Origin: JAJPXC01 sp964510535
Lineage (GTDB): Bacteria > Bacteroidota > Bacteroidia > Bacteroidales > Muribaculaceae
Assembly: GCA_964510535.1 (NCBI GenBank)
Contig: CAZECG010000013.1
Coordinates: forward strand, 5,671-69,670
Length of the DNA: 64,000 nt
Direction of reading: 5' to 3'
Under the pieces are notes generated by a model that made no database searches, was not told the origin of the DNA, and was given only the letters and a program-made list of their open reading frames with translations. The first letter of the stretch is position 1, and every line of letters begins with the position of its first letter. This document shows, in pieces, positions 8,629 through 18,403 of this stretch. The translations under genes and the position numbers were made by a program.

Positions 8629-10338
8629 ATGGCTAATTTTTATACCGACAACCCTGATTTGAAACTGCATCTGTCTCACCCGCTGATGCGCAAAATCGTT
8701 GAGCTTAAAGAGCGCAACTACACAGATGCCGAGAAGTTTGACTATGCGCCCATAAACTTTGAGGATGCGATGGACAACTACGACAAAGTACTTGAAATCG
8801 TAGGCGAACTTTGTGGCGGAGTCATTTCAGAGAACGCCGAAAGCGTTGACCACGAAGGTCCCACCGTCGAGAACGGTCGAGTTACTTATGCCAAAGGCAC
8901 TCAAATCAACCTTGACGCTTGTCGCAAGGCCGGTTTGATGGGTATGGCAATGCCTCGTCGCTTCGGCGGATTGAACTTTCCCATCACGCCATATATCATG
9001 GCTGCCGACATTGTAAGCCGCGCTGATACCGGCTTTGAGAATCTATGGGGTTTGCAAGACTGTGCGGAAACTCTCTATGAGTTTGGCAATGAGGACCAAA
9101 GAGCCCGTTTCATTCCTCGCGTGTGTGCGGGAGAGACAATGTCAATGGACCTCACGGAACCCGATGCAGGCTCCGACCTCCAATCAGTCATGCTTAAAGC
9201 GACCGAGCAACCCGATGGAACATGGCGTTTGAATGGTGTTAAGCGTTTTATAACCAATGGTGACAGCGACATCCATTTGGTGCTCGCTCGCTCAGAAGAA
9301 GGCACTAAAGATGGCCGCGGACTGTCAATGTTCATCTATGACAAGCGCGACGGTGGTGTTAATGTGCGGCGCATTGAAAACAAGATGGGTATCAAAGGTT
9401 CACCCACATGTGAACTGGTTTATAAAAATGCAAAAGCCGAACTTTGTGGCTCACGCCGTCTTGGTCTGATTAAATATGTGATGGCGCTTATGAACGGTGC
9501 TCGTCTCGGCATTGCCGCACAGTCAGTCGGTGTCAGTGAAATCGCCTACCGTGAGGCATTGGCCTACGCTAAAGATCGCAAACAGTTTGGTAAAGCTATC
9601 ATCGAATTTCCGGCGGTTTATGAGATGCTTGCCGTGATGAAAGCTAAACTCGACGCTTCACGTTCGCTTCTTTACGAGACCTCTCGTTTTGTCGATATGT
9701 ATAAAGTCTACGAAGATATCGCCAAAGAGCGCTCGCTGACTCCCGATGAACGTGCGGAGATGAAGAAGTATTCTAAACTTGCCGATGCTTGTACGCCACT
9801 CGTCAAGGGGCTTGGTAGTGAATATTGCAACCAGAACGCATACGATTGCATACAAATACACGGAGGTTCGGGATTTATGAAAGATTACGCTTGCGAACGT
9901 GTCTATCGAGATGCCCGCATCACTTCTATCTATGAAGGGACTACGCAATTGCAGGTGGTAGCTGCTATCCGTCACGTCTATACCGGGACATTCAAGACTT
10001 TGATGGACGGTTACGCAGCCGAATCGGTTTCTGAAAAACTTCAACCGCTAATGGCTCGCGCCGCTAAAATGGTGGACGCTTATGAGAAAGCGGTTGCCAC
10101 CGTAGCAGCCATCAAGGACAACCAGGCCTATGGTGACTTAATGGCTCGTAGACTGGTTGAGATGGCAGGCAACACGATTATGACATATCTGTTGATTACA
10201 GACGCTTCCCGTTATGAATCGGAGTCTTTGGCTAAGAGTGCCCTCGTTTACTGCAATCTTGCTGAGGCTGAAGTCGCAAAACACGCTGAGTTTATTGCCA
10301 CTTTCAAACTTTCCGACCTGGATAGCTACAAAGCATAA
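8629..10338 (+). CDS. Acyl-CoA dehydrogenase (EtfAB-linked flavoenzyme)
   Basis: The 569-residue protein is longer than the usual 380-residue acyl-CoA dehydrogenase and resembles the long (about 570-600) AcdA/FadE-like group. The FAD and substrate domains are visible as MSMDLTEPDAGSDLQ (about residues 170-185), RFITNGDSDIH and DRKQFGKAIIEFPAVYEML. The catalytic base is probably Glu436 in SIYEGTTQLQ. Its C-terminal helical extension is typical of the long group. Position as third gene after etfB and etfA says it donates electrons to, or takes them from, that flavoprotein. The substrate (butyryl-CoA or a branched acyl-CoA) cannot be assigned here. A strong terminator follows at 10368. Confidence 0.93.
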   Translation: MANFYTDNPDLKLHLSHPLMRKIVELKERNYTDAEKFDYAPINFEDAMDNYDKVLEIVGELCGGVISENAESVDHEGPTVENGRVTYAKGTQINLDACRKAGLMGMAMPRRFGGLNFPITPYIMAADIVSRADTGFENLWGLQDCAETLYEFGNEDQRARFIPRVCAGETMSMDLTEPDAGSDLQSVMLKATEQPDGTWRLNGVKRFITNGDSDIHLVLARSEEGTKDGRGLSMFIYDKRDGGVNVRRIENKMGIKGSPTCELVYKNAKAELCGSRRLGLIKYVMALMNGARLGIAAQSVGVSEIAYREALAYAKDRKQFGKAIIEFPAVYEMLAVMKAKLDASRSLLYETSRFVDMYKVYEDIAKERSLTPDERAEMKKYSKLADACTPLVKGLGSEYCNQNAYDCIQIHGGSGFMKDYACERVYRDARITSIYEGTTQLQVVAAIRHVYTGTFKTLMDGYAAESVSEKLQPLMARAAKMVDAYEKAVATVAAIKDNQAYGDLMARRLVEMAGNTIMTYLLITDASRYESESLAKSALVYCNLAEAEVAKHAEFIATFKLSDLDSYKA

Positions 10339-10367
10339 AACTTATTTTATTTAGAATACATCAGAGG

Positions 10368-10402
10368 GTGTGGTGCCGCATGACGCGGTGCCACACTTTT
10401 TT
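10368..10402 (+). terminator. Intrinsic terminator after the etf/acyl-CoA dehydrogenase operon
   Basis: GTGTGG (10368-10373) pairs with CCACAC (10391-10396). An inner CCGC/GCGG stem lies inside, and six T residues follow at once (10397-10402). It sits 30 nt after the dehydrogenase stop. Confidence 0.85.
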
Positions 10403-10464
10403 CACTTAAATTTAATTAACACAGCATAAATCACGCAGTTTAAGTAATGAATCATTTAAACTTA

Positions 10465-10472
10465 TAATTTTG
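10465..10472 (+). promoter_or_regulatory. -7 box upstream of the LicD gene
   Basis: TAATTTTG matches TAnnTTTG. A start about 7 nt downstream would leave a leader of only about 13 nt before the GTG at 10492. No good TTTG is seen at the -33 spacing. Confidence 0.5.
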
Positions 10473-10491
10473 CATCAAAATAGATGACGAA

Positions 10492-11316
10492 GTGAATTTA
10501 GGAGAAGAAATTAGAGACGGTTTTCTTGTTACCGCCGAAATGAAACGTGTGTGGGCTGTAGAGTTCAACCTGTTGCAGCAACTTTTGAAAGTCTGCCGCA
10601 AATATAATCTTAGAATTTGGATAGATGCCGGCACCCTTATAGGAGCTGTGAGACATGGTGGATTTATCCCGTGGGATGACGATATTGACACAGTAATGCC
10701 TCGCGAAGATTATGAAAAACTTTGTGAAGTAGCCTCTTCTGAATTTGAAGACCCTTATTTTCTGCAAAATATATATAGTGACCGATGGTACTGGACTCGT
10801 CATGGCCAACTCAGGGACAAATCGACAAAGATGCTCCCCATGAATGGCAAGCCGCATAAAAGCAATAATGGCATTTTCATAGACATCTTTGTGCTTGATT
10901 CAATTCCGAACAGGGCAAAGCAGGTTTATAAGATGATTCGCAAACTTAAGAATGAGAAACTTAAACTGAAAATCGCAATTGCGGCTATGAGTTTTTGTCC
11001 CCAATGGCTTTATGACAAATTACAATGGGACAAGAAGCGATTCGCCCACTATGAACAGATTTTTCAAGAGTTCAAGTGGCCGGAGAATCGTTTTCTTGGG
11101 AAATTAAGTCTTCATGAACGTGAATACCTGTTTGATGCCGAGGCATACAGTGGAACTGTGGAATTGCCGTTTGAGGGTGTGATGGTTCCTGCCCCTGTCG
11201 GCTGGGATCATGTGCTGACCGTCAACTATGGTGATTACATGACACCTAAGCAGTTGCCGACAGGTCATGGAAAATTCATATATGACACATCACAAGCCGA
11301 ATGCCTGAAACCTTAA
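10492..11316 (+). CDS. LicD-family nucleotidyl/phosphocholine transferase-like protein
   Basis: The 274-residue protein carries the LicD hallmark between residues 45 and 70: DAGTLIGAVRHGGFIPWDDDIDTVMP, where the WDDDID aspartates are the presumed metal and nucleotide ligands. LicD proteins transfer phosphocholine or related groups to surface glycans. The reading uses a GTG start. The next in-frame start is ATG at 10540, but homologues as I recall them have a similar EIR-G-T-EMK-VW N-terminus, so GTG is preferred. It is a lone gene, convergent with uvrA only 17 nt away. The acceptor glycan is unknown. Confidence 0.85.
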   Translation: MNLGEEIRDGFLVTAEMKRVWAVEFNLLQQLLKVCRKYNLRIWIDAGTLIGAVRHGGFIPWDDDIDTVMPREDYEKLCEVASSEFEDPYFLQNIYSDRWYWTRHGQLRDKSTKMLPMNGKPHKSNNGIFIDIFVLDSIPNRAKQVYKMIRKLKNEKLKLKIAIAAMSFCPQWLYDKLQWDKKRFAHYEQIFQEFKWPENRFLGKLSLHEREYLFDAEAYSGTVELPFEGVMVPAPVGWDHVLTVNYGDYMTPKQLPTGHGKFIYDTSQAECLKP

Positions 11317-11333
11317 GTTTCAGAGAGGGTCTC

Positions 11334-14186
11334 TTAGGCCGACAGTTCTTCTCTGAGATAAGCAGCCGTCGGTGATTCACCGCCAGCTATTTGTTCCGGC
11401 GTACCTGTAGCGATGATCTGACCTCCGTTTTTTCCTCCACCCGGTCCCATGTCAATTATCCAATCGGCAGATTTAAGCACATCGAGGTTATGTTCAATGA
11501 CAACAACTGTGTTGCCTTTATCAACAAGGCGGTTCAATACGCCGAGCAGCACTTTGATATCCTCAAAATGTAACCCGGTAGTCGGTTCGTCGAGGATAAA
11601 CATGGTCTTGCCAGTGTCGCGTTTGGCCAACTCTGTGGCTAACTTCACTCGTTGGTTTTCACCCCCGGAGAGAGTGCTTGACGGTTGACCGAGTTTAATA
11701 TATCCCAGCCCTATTTCCTGAAGCACCTTGATTTTATTGAGAATCTTTGGTTGGCCGGCAAAAAAATCAACTGCCTGATTTATGGTCATGTCGAGAACAT
11801 CGGCAATTGATTTACCCTTAAATCTCACTTCAAGAGTCTCGCGGTTGTAGCGTTTGCCTCCGCACACTTCACAAGGGACTAATACATCGGGTAAAAAATT
11901 CATCTCTATCGTTTTGTATCCATTACCGTTGCAAGCCTCGCATCGTCCGCCTGAAATATTAAAGGAAAAACGCCCCGCCCTGTACCCTCTGATTTTGGCT
12001 TCAGGCAGGTCAACGAAAAGAGACCTGATATCAGAAAAGACTCCTGTGTAGGTGGCGGGATTGGATCTCGGCGACTTGCCGAGCGGTGACTGATCGACTG
12101 TAACGACTTTGTCAATATTTTCCAATCCTGATATTTCTCTATATGACAACGGTTCCAGATTGGAGCGATAGAAATGTTGGCTTAATATCGGTTGTAGCGT
12201 GGCGTTGATGAGCGTTGATTTACCACTCCCTGATACACCTGCCACACAGATAAACTGACCTAAAGGGAATCGAGCGTCGACATTTTTCAAATTGTTCCCG
12301 CAGCATCCCATCAGTTCAAGATATTTGCCTGAGCCGGAACGGCGCGCTTTGGGCGTTTCTATTTTTTGGCGGCCATTGAGATAACGGGCTGTAAGCGTGT
12401 CAGTTTTAAGCATATCTCCAGGAGTGCCTTCAAACACCACTTCCCCACCCTTTCGCCCGGCTTTTGGCCCTATATCAACAATATAGTCGGCTTGAAGCAT
12501 CATATCTTTGTCATGCTCAACGACGATTATTGAATTGGACGCGTCGCGCAATCGTTTGAGCGAATTGATTAAACGGAGGTTATCGCGCTGATGCAAACCT
12601 ATACTCGGTTCATCAAGTATATAGAGCACGTTGACGAGTTGCGAACCAAGCTGGGTCGCTAATCTGATTCTCTGGCTTTCTCCACCTGACAATGTGGCCG
12701 AATTGCGATTGAGCGATAGATATTCAAGCCCGACATCAATCAAAAAACTTAACCGTGAGTTGATTTCCTTTAGAATCTCAGTCGCGACAATCACCTGTTG
12801 GGGATTAAAAAGATTTATTGCGCGTTTAGTCCATTCATACAAGTCTGCGATGTCGAGCCTCGATAAATCGGCAATGTTTTTGTCCCCGATGAAATAATGC
12901 AAAGCCTCTCGATTCAAACGATCACCATTGCATTCAGGACAAACACAGCGGGAATAGAACTGTCCGCTCCATTTGTTGGCTGCCGCACCCGCATCATCGC
13001 TTTGTTGAAGTTCGATGTATTTTACCAATCCTTCATATGTGGTAAAATAATTTGAGAATCTTAGGGTCTCTGCTTTCGGGAGTATCTGTTCGGTTGTGCC
13101 GTTAAGTATATCGTCTACCGCTTCATCGCTCAAATCCTTGATTGGGGTTTTAAGTGAGTAGCCATATTTTTCACAAATGGCCGCTATTTGCCAGAAAATC
13201 ATCGTATTTTTTTGTTTTCCAAGAGCGACTATTCCTCCATCGGCTATTGATAACGAATCGTTGGGAATGATTTTCGAGCGGTCAATGATATTGACAAATC
13301 CAAGCCCCTTGCAATTGGGACAGGCACCTTGTGGTGAATTGAACGAAAAGTTGTGAGGAGCCGGTTCTCGGTATGATAGGCCAGTTTCCGGATCCATCAG
13401 CAATTGGCTGTAATGACCAATCTCTCCATTTTCAACATTGTAAATGGAGAGCTGTTTGCCACCTTGTTTCAGAGCGTTTGACACTGTGTCGTGCAGCCGT
13501 TCAGCATCTTTTTCCGATACTTTAAGTTTGTCAACCACAAGCTCAATTGTGTGGTTCTTGTATCGGTCAAGTTTCATTGATGGGATGATTTCACAAAGTT
13601 CCCCATCGACTCTGACGTTTAGATACCCTTTTTTCCTGAGCTGCTCAAACAGCTCCTTATAATGCCCTTTACGATTTTTGACTAAGGGAGCAAGCACATA
13701 GATTTTACTACCATCGTACTTTTCTAAAATGAGATTTACGATCTTTTCCTCAGTGTATTTTATCATTGGATTCCCAGTGATGTAGCTACGAGCTTCACCA
13801 ACACGAGCATATAGGAGGCGCAGAAAGTCGTAAATCTCGGTGGTTGTGCCTATTGTGCTTCTTGGGTTACGATTCACCGTCTTTTGCTCAATGGCTATTA
13901 CCGGGCTAAGTCCGCTTATATTATCCACGTCAGGGCGTTCTAGCGCGCCAAGCATATTTCTGGCATATGATGAAAAAGTCTCGATATATCGTCGTTGCCC
14001 TTCAGCGAAGATTGTATCAAATGCCAACGATGATTTGCCGCTTCCACTTAATCCGGTGATGACGGTCAATCGATTGTGTGGAATCGTGACATTTATATTT
14101 TTCAGATTGTGAACACGGGCACCTGTTATGGTTAGCGTCTCAAGCTGACGAATGGAGTCATCGGCCATTGCTGTTGTTTCATCCAT
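11334..14186 (-). CDS. uvrA: Excinuclease ABC subunit A (nucleotide excision repair damage sensor)
   Basis: The 950-residue UvrA has two ABC ATPase modules. The first Walker A is GLSGSGKSS at residues 45-53 and the second is GVSGSGKST near 650. Signature segments are LSGGESQRIRLA and LSGGENQRVKLA, and Walker B segments are ILDEPSIGLH and ILDEPTTGLH. Zinc-binding CxxC pairs are visible: CPNCKG, CVCPECNG, and CEACNG with CEVCGG. It binds damaged DNA as a dimer and loads UvrB. It is the last gene of a minus-strand run after a lytic transglycosylase (7-nt gap), an arrangement probably reflecting co-transcription rather than function. Confidence 0.97.
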   Translation of the reverse strand: MDETTAMADDSIRQLETLTITGARVHNLKNINVTIPHNRLTVITGLSGSGKSSLAFDTIFAEGQRRYIETFSSYARNMLGALERPDVDNISGLSPVIAIEQKTVNRNPRSTIGTTTEIYDFLRLLYARVGEARSYITGNPMIKYTEEKIVNLILEKYDGSKIYVLAPLVKNRKGHYKELFEQLRKKGYLNVRVDGELCEIIPSMKLDRYKNHTIELVVDKLKVSEKDAERLHDTVSNALKQGGKQLSIYNVENGEIGHYSQLLMDPETGLSYREPAPHNFSFNSPQGACPNCKGLGFVNIIDRSKIIPNDSLSIADGGIVALGKQKNTMIFWQIAAICEKYGYSLKTPIKDLSDEAVDDILNGTTEQILPKAETLRFSNYFTTYEGLVKYIELQQSDDAGAAANKWSGQFYSRCVCPECNGDRLNREALHYFIGDKNIADLSRLDIADLYEWTKRAINLFNPQQVIVATEILKEINSRLSFLIDVGLEYLSLNRNSATLSGGESQRIRLATQLGSQLVNVLYILDEPSIGLHQRDNLRLINSLKRLRDASNSIIVVEHDKDMMLQADYIVDIGPKAGRKGGEVVFEGTPGDMLKTDTLTARYLNGRQKIETPKARRSGSGKYLELMGCCGNNLKNVDARFPLGQFICVAGVSGSGKSTLINATLQPILSQHFYRSNLEPLSYREISGLENIDKVVTVDQSPLGKSPRSNPATYTGVFSDIRSLFVDLPEAKIRGYRAGRFSFNISGGRCEACNGNGYKTIEMNFLPDVLVPCEVCGGKRYNRETLEVRFKGKSIADVLDMTINQAVDFFAGQPKILNKIKVLQEIGLGYIKLGQPSSTLSGGENQRVKLATELAKRDTGKTMFILDEPTTGLHFEDIKVLLGVLNRLVDKGNTVVVIEHNLDVLKSADWIIDMGPGGGKNGGQIIATGTPEQIAGGESPTAAYLREELSA

Positions 14187-14193
14187 GATTTAT

Positions 14194-15165
14194 TTACTGG
14201 ACTACCCAATTTTTATTGTAAACTGTTTTCTTTTGTTTTGAGCGGTAAAGCGAGTCAGGTTTCGGAACTTTTACCTGATAGGTCTTACCCGATTTGTTGG
14301 GAAGCGATTTAGCCATTATCCATGGATTCATTTCCTTGAGCTGATAGTAAGTAATACCTTTGCTTTTTGCCCATGTCGGCCAGTCCTCGACGGGTCCGTT
14401 CACTTCCTCTACGCTGCATTCAATAGGTTGGTAGAGCTGATGGCGGTCAAGCCTGAACCCATAAGAGGCAGGATGCTCCATTATCAACTTAGCCGCAAAA
14501 ATACGAAACATATACCTGGACGTTTCATCTACAAGGTAAAGGTCAAATGCCGATGACGACAATTGTTTTGAGAGTTCTGATGATATGCGGCTCATTCCAC
14601 CGTTGTATGACGCAGCGACCGACTCCCAGTTGCCATATTTTTGATAAGCCGTCTTGAGATAGCAGCAAGCAGCTTCTGTAGCTTTCTCTGTGTTATATCG
14701 TTCATCGACCCATTCATTAACCTCCAATCCGTATTGCTTAGCTGTCCCGGGCATAAATTGCCATAATCCGGCGGCTTTGGCACCCGAGTAGGCTCTGGGA
14801 TTGAGCGTGCTTTCTATGCAGGCGAGATAAAGCATATCCAAGGGAATGCCATTACGTTTCAAGATTGGAGCGAGTTCAGGGAAATATCTGTTGGCGCGCT
14901 TGAGCATCAACAAAGTATTTCCGTGGGTGTATATCATGCTTGTCAGTTCACGGTCGAGGCGCTCAAACATATCAATGCGGTCGAAATTCACTTTCTGTCC
15001 GGCGAATTCCATACTTAGCGGAACATCGGGGTTCTCGACTACAGAGAATATTGAGTTATTCCCTCTCGGTGGGACGTTGGATGATGCTTGTATCGTATTA
15101 CAGCCATAGACAAGTATCAGCATGACGACTGCAATATATTTCGGCGATTGAAACGATTGAATCAT
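14194..15165 (-). CDS. MltD-like lytic transglycosylase (SLT domain), probable lipoprotein
   Basis: The 323-residue protein has a short hydrophobic N-terminus ending at Cys22 (ILVYGC), a plausible but imperfect lipobox. The SLT domain starts near residue 105. LACIESTLNPRAYSGAKAAG holds the presumed catalytic Glu118, followed by GLWQFMPGTAKQYGL and ASYNGG, all diagnostic of family 1 lytic transglycosylases that cleave peptidoglycan to 1,6-anhydro-muropeptides. The last 70 residues (YYQLKEMNPW, KTYQVKVPKP) look like a single degenerate LysM-like wall-binding module. It lies between a T9SS-sorted protein gene (23-nt gap) and uvrA (7-nt gap). Confidence 0.88.
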   Translation of the reverse strand: MIQSFQSPKYIAVVMLILVYGCNTIQASSNVPPRGNNSIFSVVENPDVPLSMEFAGQKVNFDRIDMFERLDRELTSMIYTHGNTLLMLKRANRYFPELAPILKRNGIPLDMLYLACIESTLNPRAYSGAKAAGLWQFMPGTAKQYGLEVNEWVDERYNTEKATEAACCYLKTAYQKYGNWESVAASYNGGMSRISSELSKQLSSSAFDLYLVDETSRYMFRIFAAKLIMEHPASYGFRLDRHQLYQPIECSVEEVNGPVEDWPTWAKSKGITYYQLKEMNPWIMAKSLPNKSGKTYQVKVPKPDSLYRSKQKKTVYNKNWVVQ

Positions 15166-15188
15166 GATTAGAATAATATATAATGGCT

Positions 15189-16535
15189 TTAATCAATGGG
15201 ATTGGAATTTTCTTCAGACGATGAAAAATTACCCTTAGCCTTAATGACGTTAATATCCCCACCAAGATCGTATCGTTTACCGTCAGAGCCAGTGGCTTTT
15301 ATTACATAATAATACACCCCTGATGGAACGATTTTGCCTTTATATTTGCCATCCCAACCTTGCGATGGGTCGTTGAACGAGGCTAATTTCACACCCCATC
15401 TGTTGAATATATGACATTCAAAATCTATGATTGACTTATAGCTGACTTTCCACTCATCGTTCACTCCTTCCGAAGCCCCCGGAGAGAATGCATTCGGACA
15501 TTCAAGCCTTGATGCACCAATAAACACCTCATATGTTTCCCCGATATACTCACAATTGCCGGCTGCGTTATTGGCAATGAAACGAACATAGGTCGTGCCT
15601 TCTTCGGTGAATGTGTAGGTGATTTCGTTTTCGTTGTAGCGAGTTGATATGTCGTTAAACTCGGGGTCATATGAGAATTGCCATTCTTTGAATATTGCGG
15701 CATCGGTTGTAATCGCTGAGAAAGCTATCTCAGCAGGCGCCGAGCCGCCCATTTGCGATCCTTCCTCCTTCTTTTCATTTTCATTATCACGTTCGGCCTG
15801 CGATGCTCGGGTTTCGGCGGAGACTGCGATAGTATTGTAATTGGGGCTGACTGCTTCTTGCGGCATTCCCCATTGTTTCATGAATCTGTCGCCCGAAAGG
15901 ATAAAATCGGTGTCGCATAGCGGCGCTTGGGTGTGGATTGTCGCAGGAAGATACGATAATGATTTTATTTCTGTGGTTTGAACATAGCCGCCATTGTCAG
16001 AGCTATATTTGAGCGTGGTGTATGCGAGTTGAATCTCCCGGTCAAGTTCTTTAGGCACACCGGTAATGGAATAATATATGATTTTATCGCCTGACCCCGA
16101 TGGAATGAGGGCGGTCATGTCACATTCTTGCTCTGCCGGAATGTCGAGCCCCGATATGCTGAATTGGTGGCGGGAGTAATCCACAACCCAAAAATAAGTT
16201 CTTGCCGGGCCTTCCTCTATGATATAACCCATATCGCCGGTCCCGGTCAACGGATAGCTATAATTGCGCCCTATTTTGCTCACGCCTCCCACCTCCTCCG
16301 CATAACCGCCGCCAAGATTACTATACCTGTACCATGTCACCTTTGCGTCAGACGTGGCAGTATATTGGGCTGTCACGCCGTTCAAATCATAGATGACATA
16401 CACTGAGTTCAGCCCTGTTGATGACTCGGGTGAGACTGTGATAACATCGCGGGATACGCCGTTAAAACTAATCGCCGCATTCAACGGCGTGTATGATGCT
16501 AAAGCTATGGCAATGACAAATAAGGCCTTTTTCAT
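15189..16535 (-). CDS. Secreted protein with type B T9SS sorting domain (gliding-motility-associated C-terminal domain)
   Basis: The 448-residue protein has a signal peptide (MKKALFVIAIALASYTPLNA). From about residue 350 it carries a CHU_C / type B T9SS sorting domain: LECPNAFSPGASEGVND, FECHIFNRWGVKL, GWDGKYKGKIVPSGVYYYVI. The middle has Ig/PKD-like strands with cysteines but no enzyme motif that I recognise. Type B C-terminal domains direct export through the type IX secretion system. The secretion machinery itself is not in the window. It heads the minus-strand group that continues into the lytic transglycosylase and uvrA. A TAccTTTG box (minus) at 16572-16579 fits a promoter 36 nt upstream of the ATG. 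Confidence 0.85.
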   Translation of the reverse strand: MKKALFVIAIALASYTPLNAAISFNGVSRDVITVSPESSTGLNSVYVIYDLNGVTAQYTATSDAKVTWYRYSNLGGGYAEEVGGVSKIGRNYSYPLTGTGDMGYIIEEGPARTYFWVVDYSRHQFSISGLDIPAEQECDMTALIPSGSGDKIIYYSITGVPKELDREIQLAYTTLKYSSDNGGYVQTTEIKSLSYLPATIHTQAPLCDTDFILSGDRFMKQWGMPQEAVSPNYNTIAVSAETRASQAERDNENEKKEEGSQMGGSAPAEIAFSAITTDAAIFKEWQFSYDPEFNDISTRYNENEITYTFTEEGTTYVRFIANNAAGNCEYIGETYEVFIGASRLECPNAFSPGASEGVNDEWKVSYKSIIDFECHIFNRWGVKLASFNDPSQGWDGKYKGKIVPSGVYYYVIKATGSDGKRYDLGGDINVIKAKGNFSSSEENSNPID

Positions 16536-16571
16536 ATATGATGTGGCTATAAAAATCCTGATTTTGAGTTA

Positions 16572-16579
16572 CAAAGGTA
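16572..16579 (-). promoter_or_regulatory. -7 box for the type B T9SS protein / lytic transglycosylase / uvrA group
   Basis: On the minus strand the sequence reads TACCTTTG, an exact TAnnTTTG. Transcription would begin near 16565, about 30 nt before the ATG at 16535. A convincing -33 TTTG at the usual distance is not seen. Confidence 0.5.
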
Positions 16580-16665
16580 CACAAAAAAACAGTTTTTTCA
16601 CACCTGGCATATAATAAAATCGTGACTATCTTTGAGCGCAAAAGAGGTATAATGTCTTAACCTCG

Positions 16666-16695
16666 CAGAGGACGTTTACATATTATCATCCTCTG
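16666..16695 (-). terminator. Hairpin downstream of the type A T9SS gene
   Basis: CAGAGGA (16666-16672) and TCCTCTG (16689-16695) are perfect reverse complements with a 16-nt loop. The hairpin lies 118 nt past the stop of the minus-strand gene at 16813 and lacks a clear T-tract, so its role as a terminator is uncertain. The rest of the 16580-16812 intergenic stretch shows nothing else I can name. Confidence 0.35.
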
Positions 16696-16812
16696 TTATC
16701 CATGAGGCACGGGATGTCACGCCGATATTTGCGGAAATCAATGGGATAGACAGACACCCCTTCTCTCGCAAAGATAGCCTCGGCCTAAGTTATCAGATGA
16801 AATTAACCGATA

Positions 16813-18234
16813 CTACGGCAAATGTATTTTAAAATGCCGGCCTGATGTAATGATGATATAGACCCCGGCGGGAAGGCTTGAAAGGTCATGACTGACAGCA
16901 GAATCAGATGACATCACATATTTGCCGTCTACCGACACCACTTTCAATGTTGCCGGCTGTGTCAACGTCACGGTAGTGCCTTTGATTGTAACAACTGGAT
17001 GGTCAAATTTCATCTCCAGCAAGTCAGTAGTTCCTGAATAACGTGTATTTCCTATCGCATAAGCACCAAGACCGCCACCCGAAGTATAAACATACAAATC
17101 TATACGCAATTCATTACCTTCATGAGGCATGGCATGAGATAATGTAACCGGCAACTTCCCACCGATGGGACCAAAGCCAAGTTTTGGGAATGTCCATAGC
17201 TTTTCTATATTATCGCCGTTGATTCCGTCCGAAGTATCCTTCCAGTGAGCGACCACAAAATTTGAACTGCTTGTAACACTGTTACCGTAGACTAAAAGCC
17301 TGTATTGTCCCCAGTTAAATATAGTCAAACCGTTGGCTTTTGCTTCGGGCGATAAGCCATCAGATGTTTCAAGGCGACTGTTAACCTGTACGCCCAAATT
17401 TCTAACGCGGAAATACATCGGTCGGTTCACTCCATCATCTACTATAGATTTACTGCCATCTATCATCGCTATGCGCGCATTGCGGTCAAACGGAATAAAT
17501 GCGTCGATGCGGCCTTCTGATTCATCGTTAGGCAACAACAGTTTTGACGCTCTCGGATCATCGGGTTCACCGTTAACCATTGGTATACGCCAAAGCCTGA
17601 TACCGTCCTTTTCACTGCCCTCCATAGAAAATATCTCAGTCAGCGCAAGCTCATAATTTCCGGAAATTAACGAACCAGTCACTTGAGGATGTCCAAGGTG
17701 TATAGAGGAGATATTGACATACCGTTCGGGAACAATCAACCTAAGGTCATGTCTTATCCTGCTTGTCACATTGCCGCTTTGCGGGTCGACAATATCAATA
17801 TCAACCACCGGTGATGACTCGTCAGGGAGCTCAGACCACACATATAACGCACCGGCTCCATCTGACCCCACGTGGGTTATCGGTCCGGTTGGAGACTGGA
17901 TTGACAACGGATAGGTTATCGTTAAGTCAGTCAATCTCGAACCGTTGGCTCGGCTATATCGGCGCAACGACTTCACACCGTTGTTAGTCGCATCAGAGAT
18001 GTATATCACTTCACCGACAACCGTCATTGACTGAAAAGCGTCGCCGCCGTCTTGCTGCTCTAATCCGTCAGACACCAACCATAAAGGAGAAAGAAATAGA
18101 GTTTGCTCAGTTTCTCCGATGGTCACGCCATTATAATCAAGTTCCGTCTCCGCAAGAAGCGGGTATGATGTAATTGACAAAAGAGTTGCGGATATAGCGC
18201 AGCGCAGTAATTTTTTGCACAGGAATGTTTTCAT
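16813..18234 (-). CDS. Secreted protein with T9SS type A-like C-terminal domain; function unknown
   Basis: Starting at the ATG at 18234 gives MKTFLCKKLLRCAISATLLS and a cleavable signal peptide; an upstream in-frame ATG at 18258 would only add eight residues before it. The 473-residue product looks like a beta-propeller or solute-sensing surface protein, with repeated strand-turn segments (VGEVIYISDATNNGVKSLRR, THVGSDGAGALYVWSE) that suggest six or seven blades. The last 70 residues (VTIKGTTVTL, LKVVSVDGKYVMSS, DLSSLPAGVYIIIT, KIHLP) have the shape of type A T9SS sorting domains. No enzyme motif is evident. Its leader contains copy A of the three-copy pseudoknot element. Confidence 0.75.
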   Translation of the reverse strand: MKTFLCKKLLRCAISATLLSITSYPLLAETELDYNGVTIGETEQTLFLSPLWLVSDGLEQQDGGDAFQSMTVVGEVIYISDATNNGVKSLRRYSRANGSRLTDLTITYPLSIQSPTGPITHVGSDGAGALYVWSELPDESSPVVDIDIVDPQSGNVTSRIRHDLRLIVPERYVNISSIHLGHPQVTGSLISGNYELALTEIFSMEGSEKDGIRLWRIPMVNGEPDDPRASKLLLPNDESEGRIDAFIPFDRNARIAMIDGSKSIVDDGVNRPMYFRVRNLGVQVNSRLETSDGLSPEAKANGLTIFNWGQYRLLVYGNSVTSSSNFVVAHWKDTSDGINGDNIEKLWTFPKLGFGPIGGKLPVTLSHAMPHEGNELRIDLYVYTSGGGLGAYAIGNTRYSGTTDLLEMKFDHPVVTIKGTTVTLTQPATLKVVSVDGKYVMSSDSAVSHDLSSLPAGVYIIITSGRHFKIHLP

Positions 18235-18403
18235 GTCGATATTATGTAGATAACACAAATAATTAGTAATTATAATTTTTTCACTTGTTCAACAAATTTA
18301 ATTAATATCTAATAATCCATGACCATTTCATTTAACACACGCATTGATATTAACACAATTTAACCATATCAATGGATAAGCGCGGCGGATTTAACGGTCA
18401 TTA

